NCBI GenBank assembly: GCA_964586655.1
Contig: CAZPGY010000001.1
Location: 186,001 to 250,000 of the forward strand
Direction: 5' to 3'
Source: JAJYSO01 sp964586655
GTDB taxonomy: Bacteria > Bacteroidota > Bacteroidia > Flavobacteriales > Flavobacteriaceae
DNA length: 64,000 nt
In this document: positions 52,090 through 60,927 of the stretch, one piece after another
Numbering within the stretch: position 1 is the first letter of the stretch
Layout of the letters: each line of letters begins with the position of its first letter
Made by a program: the position numbers and the translations under genes
Notes under the pieces: model-generated
The model's input: the letters and a program-made list of their open reading frames with translations, nothing else
The model's database searches: none
What the model was told of the DNA's origin: nothing

Positions 52090-52488
52090 ATGAATACGAT
52101 GAAATCTTTTGGTTTAGTTTTAATGACAGGCATTTTTATGCTTTTTATGACTTCATGTTCCCAGCAGCAAGGCAACAAAACAGCTGCCGATCTTTCCGGA
52201 GAGCAGGTAATCACCGGTGAGGTGTTAGACATGTCTTGCTATATGGATCACGGCGCTAAGGGCGAAGGACACAAGTCTTGCGCACAAAGCTGTTTGGATA
52301 AAGGCCTGCCGGCAGGAATTCTTGCAGAAAACGGTCAGGTATATCTCTTGGTAGAAAACCACGATGCAGCCAAAGCGTATGCAAAAGCCATTGAACACGC
52401 TGCCGAAACGGTTGAAATCAGCGGAACGGTAGTCAATAAAAACGGCATGCAAGCACTTGTTGTTGAAAAAGTACAAGTAGGAAGCTAA
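52090..52488 (+). CDS. Small Cys-containing lipoprotein
   Basis: A 132-aa lipoprotein (lipobox FMTSC, Cys23). The mature part begins with VITGEVLDMSCYMDHGAKGEGHKSC, where GxVxDMxCYM and the Cys-x3-Cys pattern KSCAQSC stand out, followed by GLPAGILAENGQVYLLVENH and a final SGTVVNKNGMQALVVEKV. Similar small proteins occur widely in Bacteroidota as unnamed families; the Cys and His suggest metal or haem binding. It diverges from the haem-binding gene by 137 bases. Not identified further. Confidence 0.75.
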   Translation: MNTMKSFGLVLMTGIFMLFMTSCSQQQGNKTAADLSGEQVITGEVLDMSCYMDHGAKGEGHKSCAQSCLDKGLPAGILAENGQVYLLVENHDAAKAYAKAIEHAAETVEISGTVVNKNGMQALVVEKVQVGS

Positions 52489-52549
52489 AAATCTGCGCTG
52501 CCACCGATTGGTGAGTATCTCGCAATCGGAAAAATGTATATTACAAAAC

Positions 52550-52583
52550 AGCAGTTCCTTCATTCGGAGCTGCTTTTTTATGG
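52550..52583 (+). terminator. Terminator of the small lipoprotein gene
   Basis: AGCAGTTCC (52550-52558) pairs with GGAGCTGCT (one G-U), loop of seven bases, then TTTTTT. Confidence 0.8.
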
Positions 52584-52792
52584 GCATAAGCTTGATTATT
52601 GCGAGCTATCCATACGGTATTACGGTATTAGCGGCCCGTGAATGTCTTTGGAGTTCGATATAATACCGTATGGACAAATTATATAGTCGAATTTCGACTA
52701 CGTCTCATTGCACTATTAATTTGTTACCCACGGTATTATACCCTTAAAAATAGTGTTATATTAGACTAAAATTTAAATCATTTTAGTATAAT
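52584..52792. repeat. Region with a 14-bp perfect inverted repeat
   Basis: TCCATACGGTATTA (52609-52622) and TAATACCGTATGGA (52661-52674) are exact inverted repeats 38 bases apart. No gene is present in the gap before trkH. Confidence 0.75.
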
Positions 52793-54295
52793 TTATCGTT
52801 GCCGCCAGAAGAATGGCGTCAGTAGAATGAGTACGGTAAAAAGTTCCAGTCGGCCGATCAGCATCAAAAAAGACCCCCACCATTTTCCTATCGGTGGTAA
52901 TACGCTAAAACTTTCTATGGGTCCGGTGGCGCCCATTCCAGGGCCTACATTACCCAGGGTGGAAGCTGCACTGCCCAAGGAAGTAATGATGTCAAAACCC
53001 ATCAGGGCGAAAACGAGGGTGCCTACCATAAAAGCCAGCATATAAAGAATAAAGAATCCCAATACATTGAGAACAGCGGTGTGCGGAATGGACTTGTCGT
53101 TTACGCGAATAGGCAAGACCGCATTGGGGTGCAGCATTCGTTTAAACTCAGTAATTCCGTTTTTAAACATGATGAGGTAACGCACTACTTTTGGGCCTCC
53201 CGAAGTAGAACCGGCAGAGGCACCAATAAGCATAATCCCCAAAAATAAAATGGTCAGAAAGGGAGACCACATGGTAAAATCGGCGGTTACAAATCCGGTA
53301 GTCGTGATGATGCTGACCACTTGAAAAATGGCATGTCTGAAGGCGCTTTCCAATTCGCCCCAAACCATGGGATGAGCAGCTGTTTGGGAGGGCTCTACCT
53401 GGAAATAAACCACAAGTGTGGTAATGACCGCAAATAGCGCCACGATAAAAGCGTAGAGCCGAAACTCGGCATCTTTAAAGATTTTTTTGAATTTAAACTT
53501 AAAACCAAAATAGCTCAACACAAAATTGACTCCTCCCAAAAACATAAAAAAGGTGATGATGTATTGAATTATCGGCTGGTCGTTCCAAAAGGCCACGCTG
53601 TTGTTTTTGGTTGAAAATCCGCCGGTAGCCAGGCTGGCCATGGAGTGATTGACGGCATCAAAAAAGCTCATTCCGGCCCATCTTAATAAAAGGGTTTCTG
53701 CCACGGTATAGCCCACATAAATCAACCAAATCCGTTTGGCGGTATCGGCGATTCGCGGACTGAGTTTGTCGCCTTCGGGGCCGGGTGATTCAGCGGCAAA
53801 CAACTGGGTGCCGCCAATGCCCAATAAAGGAAGAATGGCGATGGCCAGCACAATCATTCCCATTCCGCCAATCCAGTTGGTAAAACTTCGCCAAAAAAGA
53901 ATCCCTTTAGGAATACTTTCAATATCATTTAGGATTGTGGCTCCGGTCGTGGTAAATCCGCTCATGGATTCAAAAAAGGCGCTTGCCAAATCGGGAATTG
54001 CTCCGGAAATGAGATAGGGAAGCGTTCCGATAAAAGCCATAAAGACCCATCCGAAACTTACAATTAAAAAACCTTCTCTCAGTTTTACCTCTCTTTTATA
54101 ATTTTTCGTCAGCAACATCATCAGCCCCCCCAAACCCAAAGCAATACTGCCCGCAATGAGGATGTTGACCATGGCACCATCGTTATAATACCAGCTTACG
54201 CCGGCAGAAATTAACATAAAGGCTCCGTTTACCACAGCGAGGAAGCCTATTACGTGGGCAATGAGTTTGAGATTTAATTTGGCTATAAAATTCAT
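52793..54295 (-). CDS. trkH: Potassium uptake protein TrkH
   Basis: A 500-aa inner-membrane K+ translocating subunit with about ten membrane segments and four filter loops: MSGFTTTGATIL, SLATGGFSTKN, IITTTGFVTADF and STLGNVGPGMG. It works with the cytoplasmic regulator TrkA, whose gene precedes it; the TAATG junction overlaps by one base, implying translational coupling. Confidence 0.96.
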   Translation of the reverse strand: MNFIAKLNLKLIAHVIGFLAVVNGAFMLISAGVSWYYNDGAMVNILIAGSIALGLGGLMMLLTKNYKREVKLREGFLIVSFGWVFMAFIGTLPYLISGAIPDLASAFFESMSGFTTTGATILNDIESIPKGILFWRSFTNWIGGMGMIVLAIAILPLLGIGGTQLFAAESPGPEGDKLSPRIADTAKRIWLIYVGYTVAETLLLRWAGMSFFDAVNHSMASLATGGFSTKNNSVAFWNDQPIIQYIITFFMFLGGVNFVLSYFGFKFKFKKIFKDAEFRLYAFIVALFAVITTLVVYFQVEPSQTAAHPMVWGELESAFRHAIFQVVSIITTTGFVTADFTMWSPFLTILFLGIMLIGASAGSTSGGPKVVRYLIMFKNGITEFKRMLHPNAVLPIRVNDKSIPHTAVLNVLGFFILYMLAFMVGTLVFALMGFDIITSLGSAASTLGNVGPGMGATGPIESFSVLPPIGKWWGSFLMLIGRLELFTVLILLTPFFWRQR

Positions 54296-55644
54296 TATTT
54301 AAAGAGTCTTTCTACCTTTTTAATGGCTCGGGGTAAACAGCATATTACCATTCTGTCGCCGGCTTTGATTTTGAAATTACCCAGCGCAATAATTCCTTTC
54401 TTATCTCGAATAACCCCGCCAATAATGGCGCCTTCGGGGAAATTGATGTCTTTAATTTTTTTGTTGCAGGCCTTAGATTTACTGCTGGCTTTGAACTCGA
54501 GGAATTCGGCATTCATATTACTCAGGTTGATCACGTCCATCACTCTTCCTTTGCGTACAAAGCGGAAAATTTTGTTGGCGGCTAAGGTTTTTTTGTTGAT
54601 GACCGTATCGATCCCCACCGAATGGGAAAGCTGGAAATAATCAATATTTTCAACCAGGGCGATGGCTTTTTTGACTTGTTTTGAAGTGGCTGCCAGACAA
54701 GCCATGATGTTGGTTTCACTTTTCCCGGTCACCGAAATAAAAGAATCCATGGCGTCGAGGGCTTCCTCTTCCAAGACGTCCATATCGCGACCATCAGCAT
54801 GAATTACCAGTACATTGGGAAGCTTATCGGCAATCTCAATTGCCCTTTTTTTACGGTTTTCAATGAGCTTGACATTGATCCCTTTTTCGCAGAGGACTTT
54901 AGCCGTATTAAAACCGATTTTGCCACCGCCTAAGATCATCACATTTTTAACCTTATGGCTTTTACGACCGGTCAATTCGACAATCTTATTGATTCCGTTT
55001 TCTATGGTGGTAAAATAAACCCGATCTCCTTTTTTAAATTGAGTACTCCCATTGGGGATGATGGTATTCTGCGTACCGGCACGTTTCATGGCAACCGGCA
55101 CATAATTCAAATCGGCATAAGCTTCCCCAACTTCCCTAACCGTCATGCCCACCATCTTGGAGGCATCGGTCAAATAGGTGCCAATCATTTGTAAAGCCCC
55201 TTCCTCAAATTCATAGGTGTCGTCAAAAGCAGTTTGACTGAGCAACTGTTCTATTTCCTCAGAAGCCAAAGCTTCAGGAGAGATCAACTCATCTATGCCA
55301 AATTTTTTAAAACCAATTCGGTTGCGCTCTTCAATAAATTCAGTGTTGGAGATTCGAGCAATGGTGCGTTCGGCTCCCAGTTGTTTGGCAATGCCGCAGG
55401 TGGTGATGTTAACCGTTTCACTCGAACTCACCGCAATGACCAAATCGGTGTGCTGCACATCGGCATCTTCTAAAACAGCAATGGAAGTAGCGTCTCCTTT
55501 GACGGTGCGGATGTCTAAATGGTTATTGACATATACCAAGGCTTCGGGGTCTATGTCAATTAATGTGATGTCCAAAAACTCAAAAGAGAGTAGTTTGGAC
55601 AAATGCGTTCCCAATTCCCCGGCACCGGCAATGATTATTTTCAT
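54295..55644 (-). CDS. trkA: Trk system potassium uptake regulator TrkA
   Basis: A 449-aa protein with two RCK_N/NAD-binding halves (IIIAGAGELGTHLSKLL at 3-19; VMILGGGKIGFNTAKVLCE near 234) each followed by a TrkA_C domain. It binds nucleotides and gates TrkH at the inner membrane. It is the first gene of the two-gene operon; a minus-strand TAGATTTG (55698-55691) lies about 46 bases upstream. Confidence 0.95.
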   Translation of the reverse strand: MKIIIAGAGELGTHLSKLLSFEFLDITLIDIDPEALVYVNNHLDIRTVKGDATSIAVLEDADVQHTDLVIAVSSSETVNITTCGIAKQLGAERTIARISNTEFIEERNRIGFKKFGIDELISPEALASEEIEQLLSQTAFDDTYEFEEGALQMIGTYLTDASKMVGMTVREVGEAYADLNYVPVAMKRAGTQNTIIPNGSTQFKKGDRVYFTTIENGINKIVELTGRKSHKVKNVMILGGGKIGFNTAKVLCEKGINVKLIENRKKRAIEIADKLPNVLVIHADGRDMDVLEEEALDAMDSFISVTGKSETNIMACLAATSKQVKKAIALVENIDYFQLSHSVGIDTVINKKTLAANKIFRFVRKGRVMDVINLSNMNAEFLEFKASSKSKACNKKIKDINFPEGAIIGGVIRDKKGIIALGNFKIKAGDRMVICCLPRAIKKVERLFK

Positions 55645-55690
55645 GTTATAAGGCTTATTTGATTGTCAGCTCATTCCTGTTTAAAAGAGA

Positions 55691-55698
55691 CAAATCTA
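55691..55698 (-). promoter_or_regulatory. -7 motif of the trkA-trkH operon
   Basis: Minus-strand TAGATTTG, 46 bases before the trkA start. Confidence 0.5.
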
Positions 55699-55771
55699 TC
55701 CATTATTTTGCAATGATAAAGCTTCTGTAAAAAAAAAGCTGTTTGATTGGATTTTAAAAACAAAAATATTC

Positions 55772-55904
55772 TTATACCAATCCCAAATTAAACATAGTCC
55801 AATTCTATGTAAAGTCCATTGGTATAATACCGAGACTTGATTTTTAATACGTCCATTGAGGCCTTGGCCGAAAATGGACTATATATAAAATGGATTCGGT
55901 ATTA
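55772..55904. repeat. Two adjacent hairpins upstream of trkA and hemD
   Basis: Hairpin 1: TTATACCAAT (55772-55781) with ATTGGTATAA (55818-55827), inner ACATAG/CTATGT (55792-55797/55805-55810). Hairpin 2: TAATACCGA (55824-55832) with TCGGTATTA (55896-55904), inner GTCCATT/AATGGAC (55851-55857/55873-55879). The arms of the two overlap. The rest of 55645-56152 holds a TATCTTTG at 55979-55986 but no credible gene. Confidence 0.75.
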
Positions 55905-56152
55905 AACGCCGCGCTGATGTACTGTATTTTTCAGTTTATTATCGGTAAGAATACCTGCTGCAATTGCCTTGATTATTGTATCTTTGTTACCCGTGAAAAT
56001 TTGAAAAGGCGCCGAGAACAAGCTTGTAATCCGCATGTGACTCATGCAGTCAATGGGTTTTATTGCGGCGCGAAGAGACAAAATAATGACCCTGCAAAAA
56101 CCTGCCGACCTAAATAATTGTTTGTAAGGTCTCTAAAAATTAAACGACGACC

Positions 56153-56806
56153 ATGCCCAGTGTATTGAGTAGCCGTAAACTATCAGCCTCCCAAGCCAAT
56201 TTGCTATTGAACGCAGGAATTTCTTATGTGGAATACGAAGCCATTCAAATTGAGTTTTTGGATGTTGTGTTCCCCGATCGAGTTGAGAATGCCATTGTAA
56301 CCAGTCAGCACACCGTGCAAGTGTTGGTGCAAAATGAGGTGGAGATCGATCGTTGTTTTTGCGTGGGAGAAAAAACGGCTGCACGATTGCGCGATCACGG
56401 CTATTTTGTGGAAGTAATGCGGCATTACGGAAAAGATTTGGCCGATCTTATTGTTCAAAAATATACTCCGCAATCCTTTACTTTATTCTGTGGCAATAAA
56501 CGCCGTCACGAAATTCCCGAAACACTTCATCAGCATCAATTTGCGCTCAAAGAAGTGGAAGTGTACCAAAACAAATTGAATCCGGTTAGGTTTGAACGCA
56601 ATTTTGATGGGATCCTGTTTTTTAGTCCGAGTCAAATTCAAAGTTACACCCGGTTAAATCGGCTGGGGAATCAAATTGCCTTTTGCATCGGAACCACCAC
56701 GGCTGCCGAAGCCCGAAAACATACCCAAACCATTGTGACGGCTCATAAACCTACGGTAGAAAACGTTTTGGTTCAGGTGATCAATACCTTAAAACCAAAA
56801 ACATAA
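56153..56806 (+). CDS. hemD: Uroporphyrinogen-III synthase family protein (second)
   Basis: A 217-aa HEM4 protein: VTSQHTVQVL in lobe one, FCVGEKTAARLRDHG, LFCGNKRRHEIPE, LFFSPSQIQSYTRLN in lobe two and FCIGTTTAAEARKH at the end. It is next to hemE and hemF, the expected position for the haem-pathway enzyme, so it is the better candidate for the true HemD, although it is short and diverges from the copy at 1570. hemC and hemA, common upstream partners, are absent here. Confidence 0.85.
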   Translation: MPSVLSSRKLSASQANLLLNAGISYVEYEAIQIEFLDVVFPDRVENAIVTSQHTVQVLVQNEVEIDRCFCVGEKTAARLRDHGYFVEVMRHYGKDLADLIVQKYTPQSFTLFCGNKRRHEIPETLHQHQFALKEVEVYQNKLNPVRFERNFDGILFFSPSQIQSYTRLNRLGNQIAFCIGTTTAAEARKHTQTIVTAHKPTVENVLVQVINTLKPKT

Positions 56807-57081
56807 TGGGGGCTACTACAAATTTAATGGAAGATTTAAAATCTATTTTTATTGCCCCCGATCCTAAAGGGTGTAAAATGGATTTTAAAACAGCTATGAT
56901 GACTATTTTTCAGCTCCCATTAGGGTTTGGGGGAAAACGAAAAATGATCATTTCCACTAAAATAGCAGTAGAACCACGTAATGTATGCTCAAAAAGCCTC
57001 ATTTTGCCGGGTAATCGGGTTAAAATGAGCTTGACAATAAATTGATAATCAGCTTTTATTTAGCTATAAAAAACCATTTCA
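56807..57081. other. Spacer between hemD and hemE with a long imperfect hairpin
   Basis: CCCCCGATCCTAAAGGG (about 56857-56873) and CCCATTAGGGTTTGGGGG (about 56916-56934) form an imperfect inverted repeat related to the R1 core. An open frame across it (56806-57045) reads like repeat sequence and is not called as a gene. Confidence 0.55.
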
Positions 57082-58104
57082 ATGCTTAAAAATGATTTAT
57101 TACTCAAAGCCTTAAAAGGCGAAGCGGTTGAACGTCCCCCGGTGTGGATGATGCGCCAAGCGGGACGTTATTTGCCCGATTTTATGAAAATTAGAGAGAA
57201 ATATGATTTCTTTACCCGTTGTCAAACTCCCGAACTGGCCACCGAAATCACAATCATGCCGGTGCATCAGGTGGGAGTAGATGCGGCGATACTTTTTTCC
57301 GATATCCTGGTAGTGCCCCAAGCCATGGGAATCGATTTTGAAATGAAGCCCGGAGTGGGGCCTTGGCTCGAAGATCCCATCAGAACCCCTGAACGTATAG
57401 AAGATATTGTAAATCCGGATGTCAAAGACCGACTCCATTATGTCTTTGAAGCTATTGACATGACCAAAACGGCACTCGACGAAGAGGTGCCACTGATTGG
57501 TTTTGCCGGGTCTCCATGGACTTTATTTTGCTACATCATTCAAGGACAGGGTTCTAAAACCTTTGACAAAGCCAAGGAGTTTTGCTTTAAACACCCCGAA
57601 GCTGCCGGTAAGCTTTTGCAAAAACTGACCGATACCACCATTGCTTACCTCAAAGAAAAAGCTGCTGCAGGCTGTGATGTGCTTCAAGTTTTTGACTCTT
57701 GGGGCGGACTTTTATCGCCGACAGATTATCAGTTGTTTTCTTGGCAATACATCCAGCAGATTATCGATGCCCTAAAAGAAGAGACGCCGGTGATTGTGTT
57801 TGCCAAAGGCTGTTGGTTTGCCTTGGATCAAATGGCACAGTCCGGAGCAGCTGCTTTGGGAGTGGATTGGACTTGTTCTCCTCAAAACGCCAGAAAATTT
57901 AGTGGAGGAGAAATTACTTTACAAGGAAACTTGGATCCTTCGCGATTGCTATCTCCCTCTGAAGATATTCGAAAAATGACCCGAGAAATGATTGATGCGT
58001 TTGGAAAAGAACGCTATATTGTTAATCTCGGTCACGGAATTTTGCCCAATATCCCGGTGGACAATGCCAAGGCTTTTGTTGAAGCAGTTAAAACTTATGC
58101 CTAA
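57082..58104 (+). CDS. hemE: Uroporphyrinogen decarboxylase
   Basis: Removes four carboxyl groups from uroporphyrinogen III to give coproporphyrinogen III. The 340-aa protein has PPVWMMRQAGRYLPDF at about 20-35, the catalytic FSDILVVPQAMGI, GFAGSPWTLFCYIIQGQGSK (split: GFAGSPWTLFC and YIIQGQGSK), FDSWGGLL and NLGHGILPNIP. It is full length, in the order hemD-hemE-orf-hemF. Confidence 0.97.
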   Translation: MLKNDLLLKALKGEAVERPPVWMMRQAGRYLPDFMKIREKYDFFTRCQTPELATEITIMPVHQVGVDAAILFSDILVVPQAMGIDFEMKPGVGPWLEDPIRTPERIEDIVNPDVKDRLHYVFEAIDMTKTALDEEVPLIGFAGSPWTLFCYIIQGQGSKTFDKAKEFCFKHPEAAGKLLQKLTDTTIAYLKEKAAAGCDVLQVFDSWGGLLSPTDYQLFSWQYIQQIIDALKEETPVIVFAKGCWFALDQMAQSGAAALGVDWTCSPQNARKFSGGEITLQGNLDPSRLLSPSEDIRKMTREMIDAFGKERYIVNLGHGILPNIPVDNAKAFVEAVKTYA

Positions 58105-58139
58105 GATTATAATGAACCAATCCTAACAGTATATCAAAG

Positions 58140-58535
58140 ATGCTGACCCGAGGGTTTAAAAACGAAGCGCAAAAAAAGTTGGATCAAGTGTTGAAGGCAG
58201 GCTTGAAATTGACGTTTGCCCCCGATTTATGGCAATCTACAGAGCGAGCCAAGTTGGATGCACTTTTGCAAAAGACCTTGCAAGTCAGCTTGACTGAAGT
58301 GGAGGAAATGAGTGCGAGTGCACTTTTAAAACAGATGAAATCACTTCAGTTTAGCGACACCAACGGTGAATATGTGGCTGATTTATTGCTTAAAACCGCA
58401 TCGCTTGAAACGGGATATACCGCAAATTTGGCCGCTAAAGCCCTTGAAATATATGAAAGCGTGCAACGAGAGAGCCAAACTTTTTCTTATGGAATGATTC
58501 AGAAGATTAAGGAGGCAAAAGCGTTGTCGGCGTAG
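58140..58535 (+). CDS. Conserved hypothetical protein between hemE and hemF
   Basis: A 131-aa cytoplasmic, helix-rich protein (about 35% Leu, Lys and Ala by eye), with no signal, Cys pairs or known motif. It lies 35 bases after hemE and 37 before hemF, so it is probably cotranscribed with both and may be linked to haem synthesis. I recall similarly placed small genes in other Flavobacteriia but cannot confirm that. Function unknown. Confidence 0.72.
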   Translation: MLTRGFKNEAQKKLDQVLKAGLKLTFAPDLWQSTERAKLDALLQKTLQVSLTEVEEMSASALLKQMKSLQFSDTNGEYVADLLLKTASLETGYTANLAAKALEIYESVQRESQTFSYGMIQKIKEAKALSA

Positions 58536-58572
58536 AAGATGAAGAAAAAATCAACCTTTGAAAACAATTGAG

Positions 58573-59478
58573 ATGAAAGAAAAATTCTATCAATATCTGC
58601 AAGACCTCCAAGATAAAATTACCACTTCCCTCGAAGCGTTGGACGGAGTGGCCCAATTTAAAGAAGATCATTGGGAGCGTCCCGGTGGTGGTGGCGGTCG
58701 CACCCGGGCTTTGGAAGGGGGTAAAGTAATAGAAAAAGGTGGCGTCAATGTGTCTGCTGTTCATGGAGAATTGAGCAAGGCCATGCAAAAGAAATTTGGG
58801 GTGGACGAGGTCGACTTTTTTGCTTGTGGATTGAGCTTGATTTTACACCCTAAGAACCCGATGGCGCCAACGGTTCATGCCAATTGGCGTTATTTTGAAA
58901 TGTATGATAAAGATACGGGCGCTACCATAGATCAATGGTTTGGCGGAGGGCAAGATTTGACGCCATACTATCTTTTTGAAGAAGATGCCATTCATTTTCA
59001 TCGGGTTTGTAAGGAGGCTTGTGACCAGCATCATCCCGATTTTTATGCCCGATATAAGCAAGCTTGCGATGCTTATTTTTGGAATACCCATCGTGATGAA
59101 GCACGAGGGATTGGAGGCTTGTTTTTTGATTACCTTCGTCCCGAAAAAGGGCAAACCATCACCAATTGGTATGATTTTGTTACCGAAGTGGGAGATAGCT
59201 TTTTAGCGGCCTATTTGCCCATTCTCAAAAGGCGAAAAGACCAGGCTTATACCGATGCACAGCGCACATGGCAGGAGATTCGTCGCGGACGGTATGTAGA
59301 ATTCAATTTGATTCATGACCGCGGAACGCTCTTTGGATTAAAAACCAACGGACGCATAGAAAGTATCTTGATGAGCCTTCCTCCCAAAGTGCAGTGGAAA
59401 TATGACTATCATCCCCAAAAAGGCAGTGCCGAAGAACAACTGGTCGAGGTTTTAAAACATCCTCGGGAATGGGTGTGA
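58573..59478 (+). CDS. hemF: Oxygen-dependent coproporphyrinogen III oxidase
   Basis: Oxidatively decarboxylates coproporphyrinogen III to protoporphyrinogen IX using O2. The 301-aa sequence has RPGGGGGRTRALEGG near residue 38, FGGGQDLTPYYLFEEDA, FFDYLRPEKG and GRYVEFNLIHDRGT. The ATG at 58573 is preferred to a TTG at 58558 because it gives the normal short N-terminus. It implies aerobic growth. Confidence 0.95.
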   Translation: MKEKFYQYLQDLQDKITTSLEALDGVAQFKEDHWERPGGGGGRTRALEGGKVIEKGGVNVSAVHGELSKAMQKKFGVDEVDFFACGLSLILHPKNPMAPTVHANWRYFEMYDKDTGATIDQWFGGGQDLTPYYLFEEDAIHFHRVCKEACDQHHPDFYARYKQACDAYFWNTHRDEARGIGGLFFDYLRPEKGQTITNWYDFVTEVGDSFLAAYLPILKRRKDQAYTDAQRTWQEIRRGRYVEFNLIHDRGTLFGLKTNGRIESILMSLPPKVQWKYDYHPQKGSAEEQLVEVLKHPREWV

Positions 59479-59496
59479 GGCGGAAGAATTTAAAGA

Positions 59497-60051
59497 CTAT
59501 TTGTCAAAAGTGTGCTTAAAATCCTTTTGATAGGCTTTCCACTTTTCCTTTGTGGTGACCTCTTTATAATCATCACTGGCAATCATTTTTAGGTAAACCT
59601 CTAAATTTCTCGGCTTTCGGTATCCCACTACCGGAGCGATGTAATTGGATTCTTCATCAAAAAAGACCACAGTGGGATAGGCGTTTATTTTAAGGTAATA
59701 GGCAAATAAATGCTGATAATTCTTTTTGTTTTTTCTGTTGGGGTCATACTTTGGATTGGTATAAGTGTAGCCGTGATAGTGGATGGTGTCATTGCCTTCA
59801 GCATTAAATTTCACTGCATAATAATGCTCGTTTACATAATGCACCAAATCTTGGTTGGTATAGGTTTTTTGATCCATCATTTTACACGGGCCACACCAGT
59901 TGGTGTAGGCGTCTAACATGATTTTTTTAGGGTTCTTCTTTTGTGCCGCTAAGGCCTCGTCCATGCTCATCCAATGAATGCGGTCTTGCGCTGCGGCAGT
60001 TCCGACAAAGCAGAGCATCAATCCGGTGAGTACAATCAGTTTCTTATACAT
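59497..60051 (-). CDS. Secreted thioredoxin-like protein
   Basis: A 184-aa periplasmic protein: signal peptide cut at about 21/22 (AAAQ), thioredoxin fold with active site NWCGPCKMM (CGPC at 53-56), and the cis-Pro segment AYPTVVFFDEE. It probably acts in disulfide reduction or cytochrome maturation. Converges on hemF with an 18-base gap. Confidence 0.88.
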   Translation of the reverse strand: MYKKLIVLTGLMLCFVGTAAAQDRIHWMSMDEALAAQKKNPKKIMLDAYTNWCGPCKMMDQKTYTNQDLVHYVNEHYYAVKFNAEGNDTIHYHGYTYTNPKYDPNRKNKKNYQHLFAYYLKINAYPTVVFFDEESNYIAPVVGYRKPRNLEVYLKMIASDDYKEVTTKEKWKAYQKDFKHTFDK

Positions 60052-60345
60052 TGCTTATTAATTTTTGGCAAGATAATTATTCAAAAAGTATTCCATAAAA
60101 AAATAAACCAATTTATACCGTAATGATAATTAATATAGATCAACTTCAGTCCTGTCTGCAGCAGGCAGGTTTCGGTTTCGTTGCCCTATTTAACTGTAAA
60201 CATACGGTATGATAAATTAAAGGGGTCATCCATATAATGCGTACCTCATTTGGTACATGGATGGAGTTTTTAGGTTATAAAATTTTCATTTTTGTGCTAT
60301 TTTGATAGAAAAGCATTCATTATGAGTCCAATAGGGGGGGTATAT
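60052..60345. other. Non-coding AT-rich stretch
   Basis: No gene seen; contains a CCTGTCTGCAGCAGGCAGG imperfect palindrome near 60153-60171. Confidence 0.4.
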
Positions 60346-60347
60346 CA

Positions 60348-60376
60348 GAAAACCCGGATGTAAAATCCGGGTTTTC
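60348..60376 (+). terminator. 12-bp perfect hairpin
   Basis: GAAAACCCGGAT (60348-60359) and ATCCGGGTTTTC (60365-60376) with a 5-base loop, no long T tract after it. It may be a terminator or attenuator. A 24-codon frame starting MKKLHLSDVN follows at 60399-60473 and may be the relic of a gene start. Confidence 0.5.
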
Positions 60377-60596
60377 CGTGCTAACTAACCAATCTATCAT
60401 GAAAAAACTTCATCTTAGCGATGTAAATATAACAACTAAATATCTATTAGGTAGGGGTTTAACAAACAAATAACTTTTAATATGTCTATTACCGACTACG
60501 GGTAGGTAGGGCTTTTCAAGGAAAACGTTTTTGATGTTTCCCGTTCCTTCCTCTTTTTATTTTTGCTCGTAGGAGCAGTTTTTTGATTTCTTTTGC

Positions 60597-60765
60597 CTAT
60601 GGGGCACCGAAAACTTCCACAATATAATTCAAATTTTCATACTTTTTGAGCTTTTCCGCTAACTCTAATAGGAGAGACTTCAGTCGTTGGTTTTTCTTCC
60701 CGGAGCTGATCGAGTTCTTTCCAATAAAGTTCGTTACTAACGGTTTGTCTGACGAAGCCTCCTCA
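60597..60765 (-). pseudogene. Frame-broken coding remnant
   Basis: On the minus strand the sequence reads RQTVSNELYWKELDQLREE and, after a one-base shift in an A run, KKNQRLKSLLLELAEKLKKY and ENLNYIVEVFGAP before a stop. Joined together it makes a coiled-coil-like C-terminus, similar in style to transposase or phage accessory proteins. The identity is unknown; the frame break makes an active gene unlikely. Confidence 0.4.
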
Positions 60766-60860
60766 ATTGTTCATAATGATCAATAATGTTACTTAATATG
60801 TGAAATTTTGGTTTATTAAAATAAAATTATATTTCTTAGCGCCTAATTGTTAAATAATAG

Positions 60861-60868
60861 TAGATTTG
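60861..60868 (+). promoter_or_regulatory. -7 motif of aqpZ
   Basis: TAGATTTG fits TAnnTTTG, giving a leader of about 55 bases before the ATG at 60928. Confidence 0.5.
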
Positions 60869-60927
60869 TAGTTAATAAATGTTATTCTTACAAACTTATT
60901 TTTCTTTAATAAAAAATCTATAAGATT

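Noticed and set aside
55890..56117. 75-codon Cys-rich frame between trkA and hemD
   Set aside because: It begins inside a hairpin arm and has no recognisable domain. The Cys-rich appearance could be chance; not enough support.
56806..57045. 79-codon frame between hemD and hemE
   Set aside because: It overlaps an R1-related inverted repeat, has no family resemblance and no Shine-Dalgarno or promoter support.
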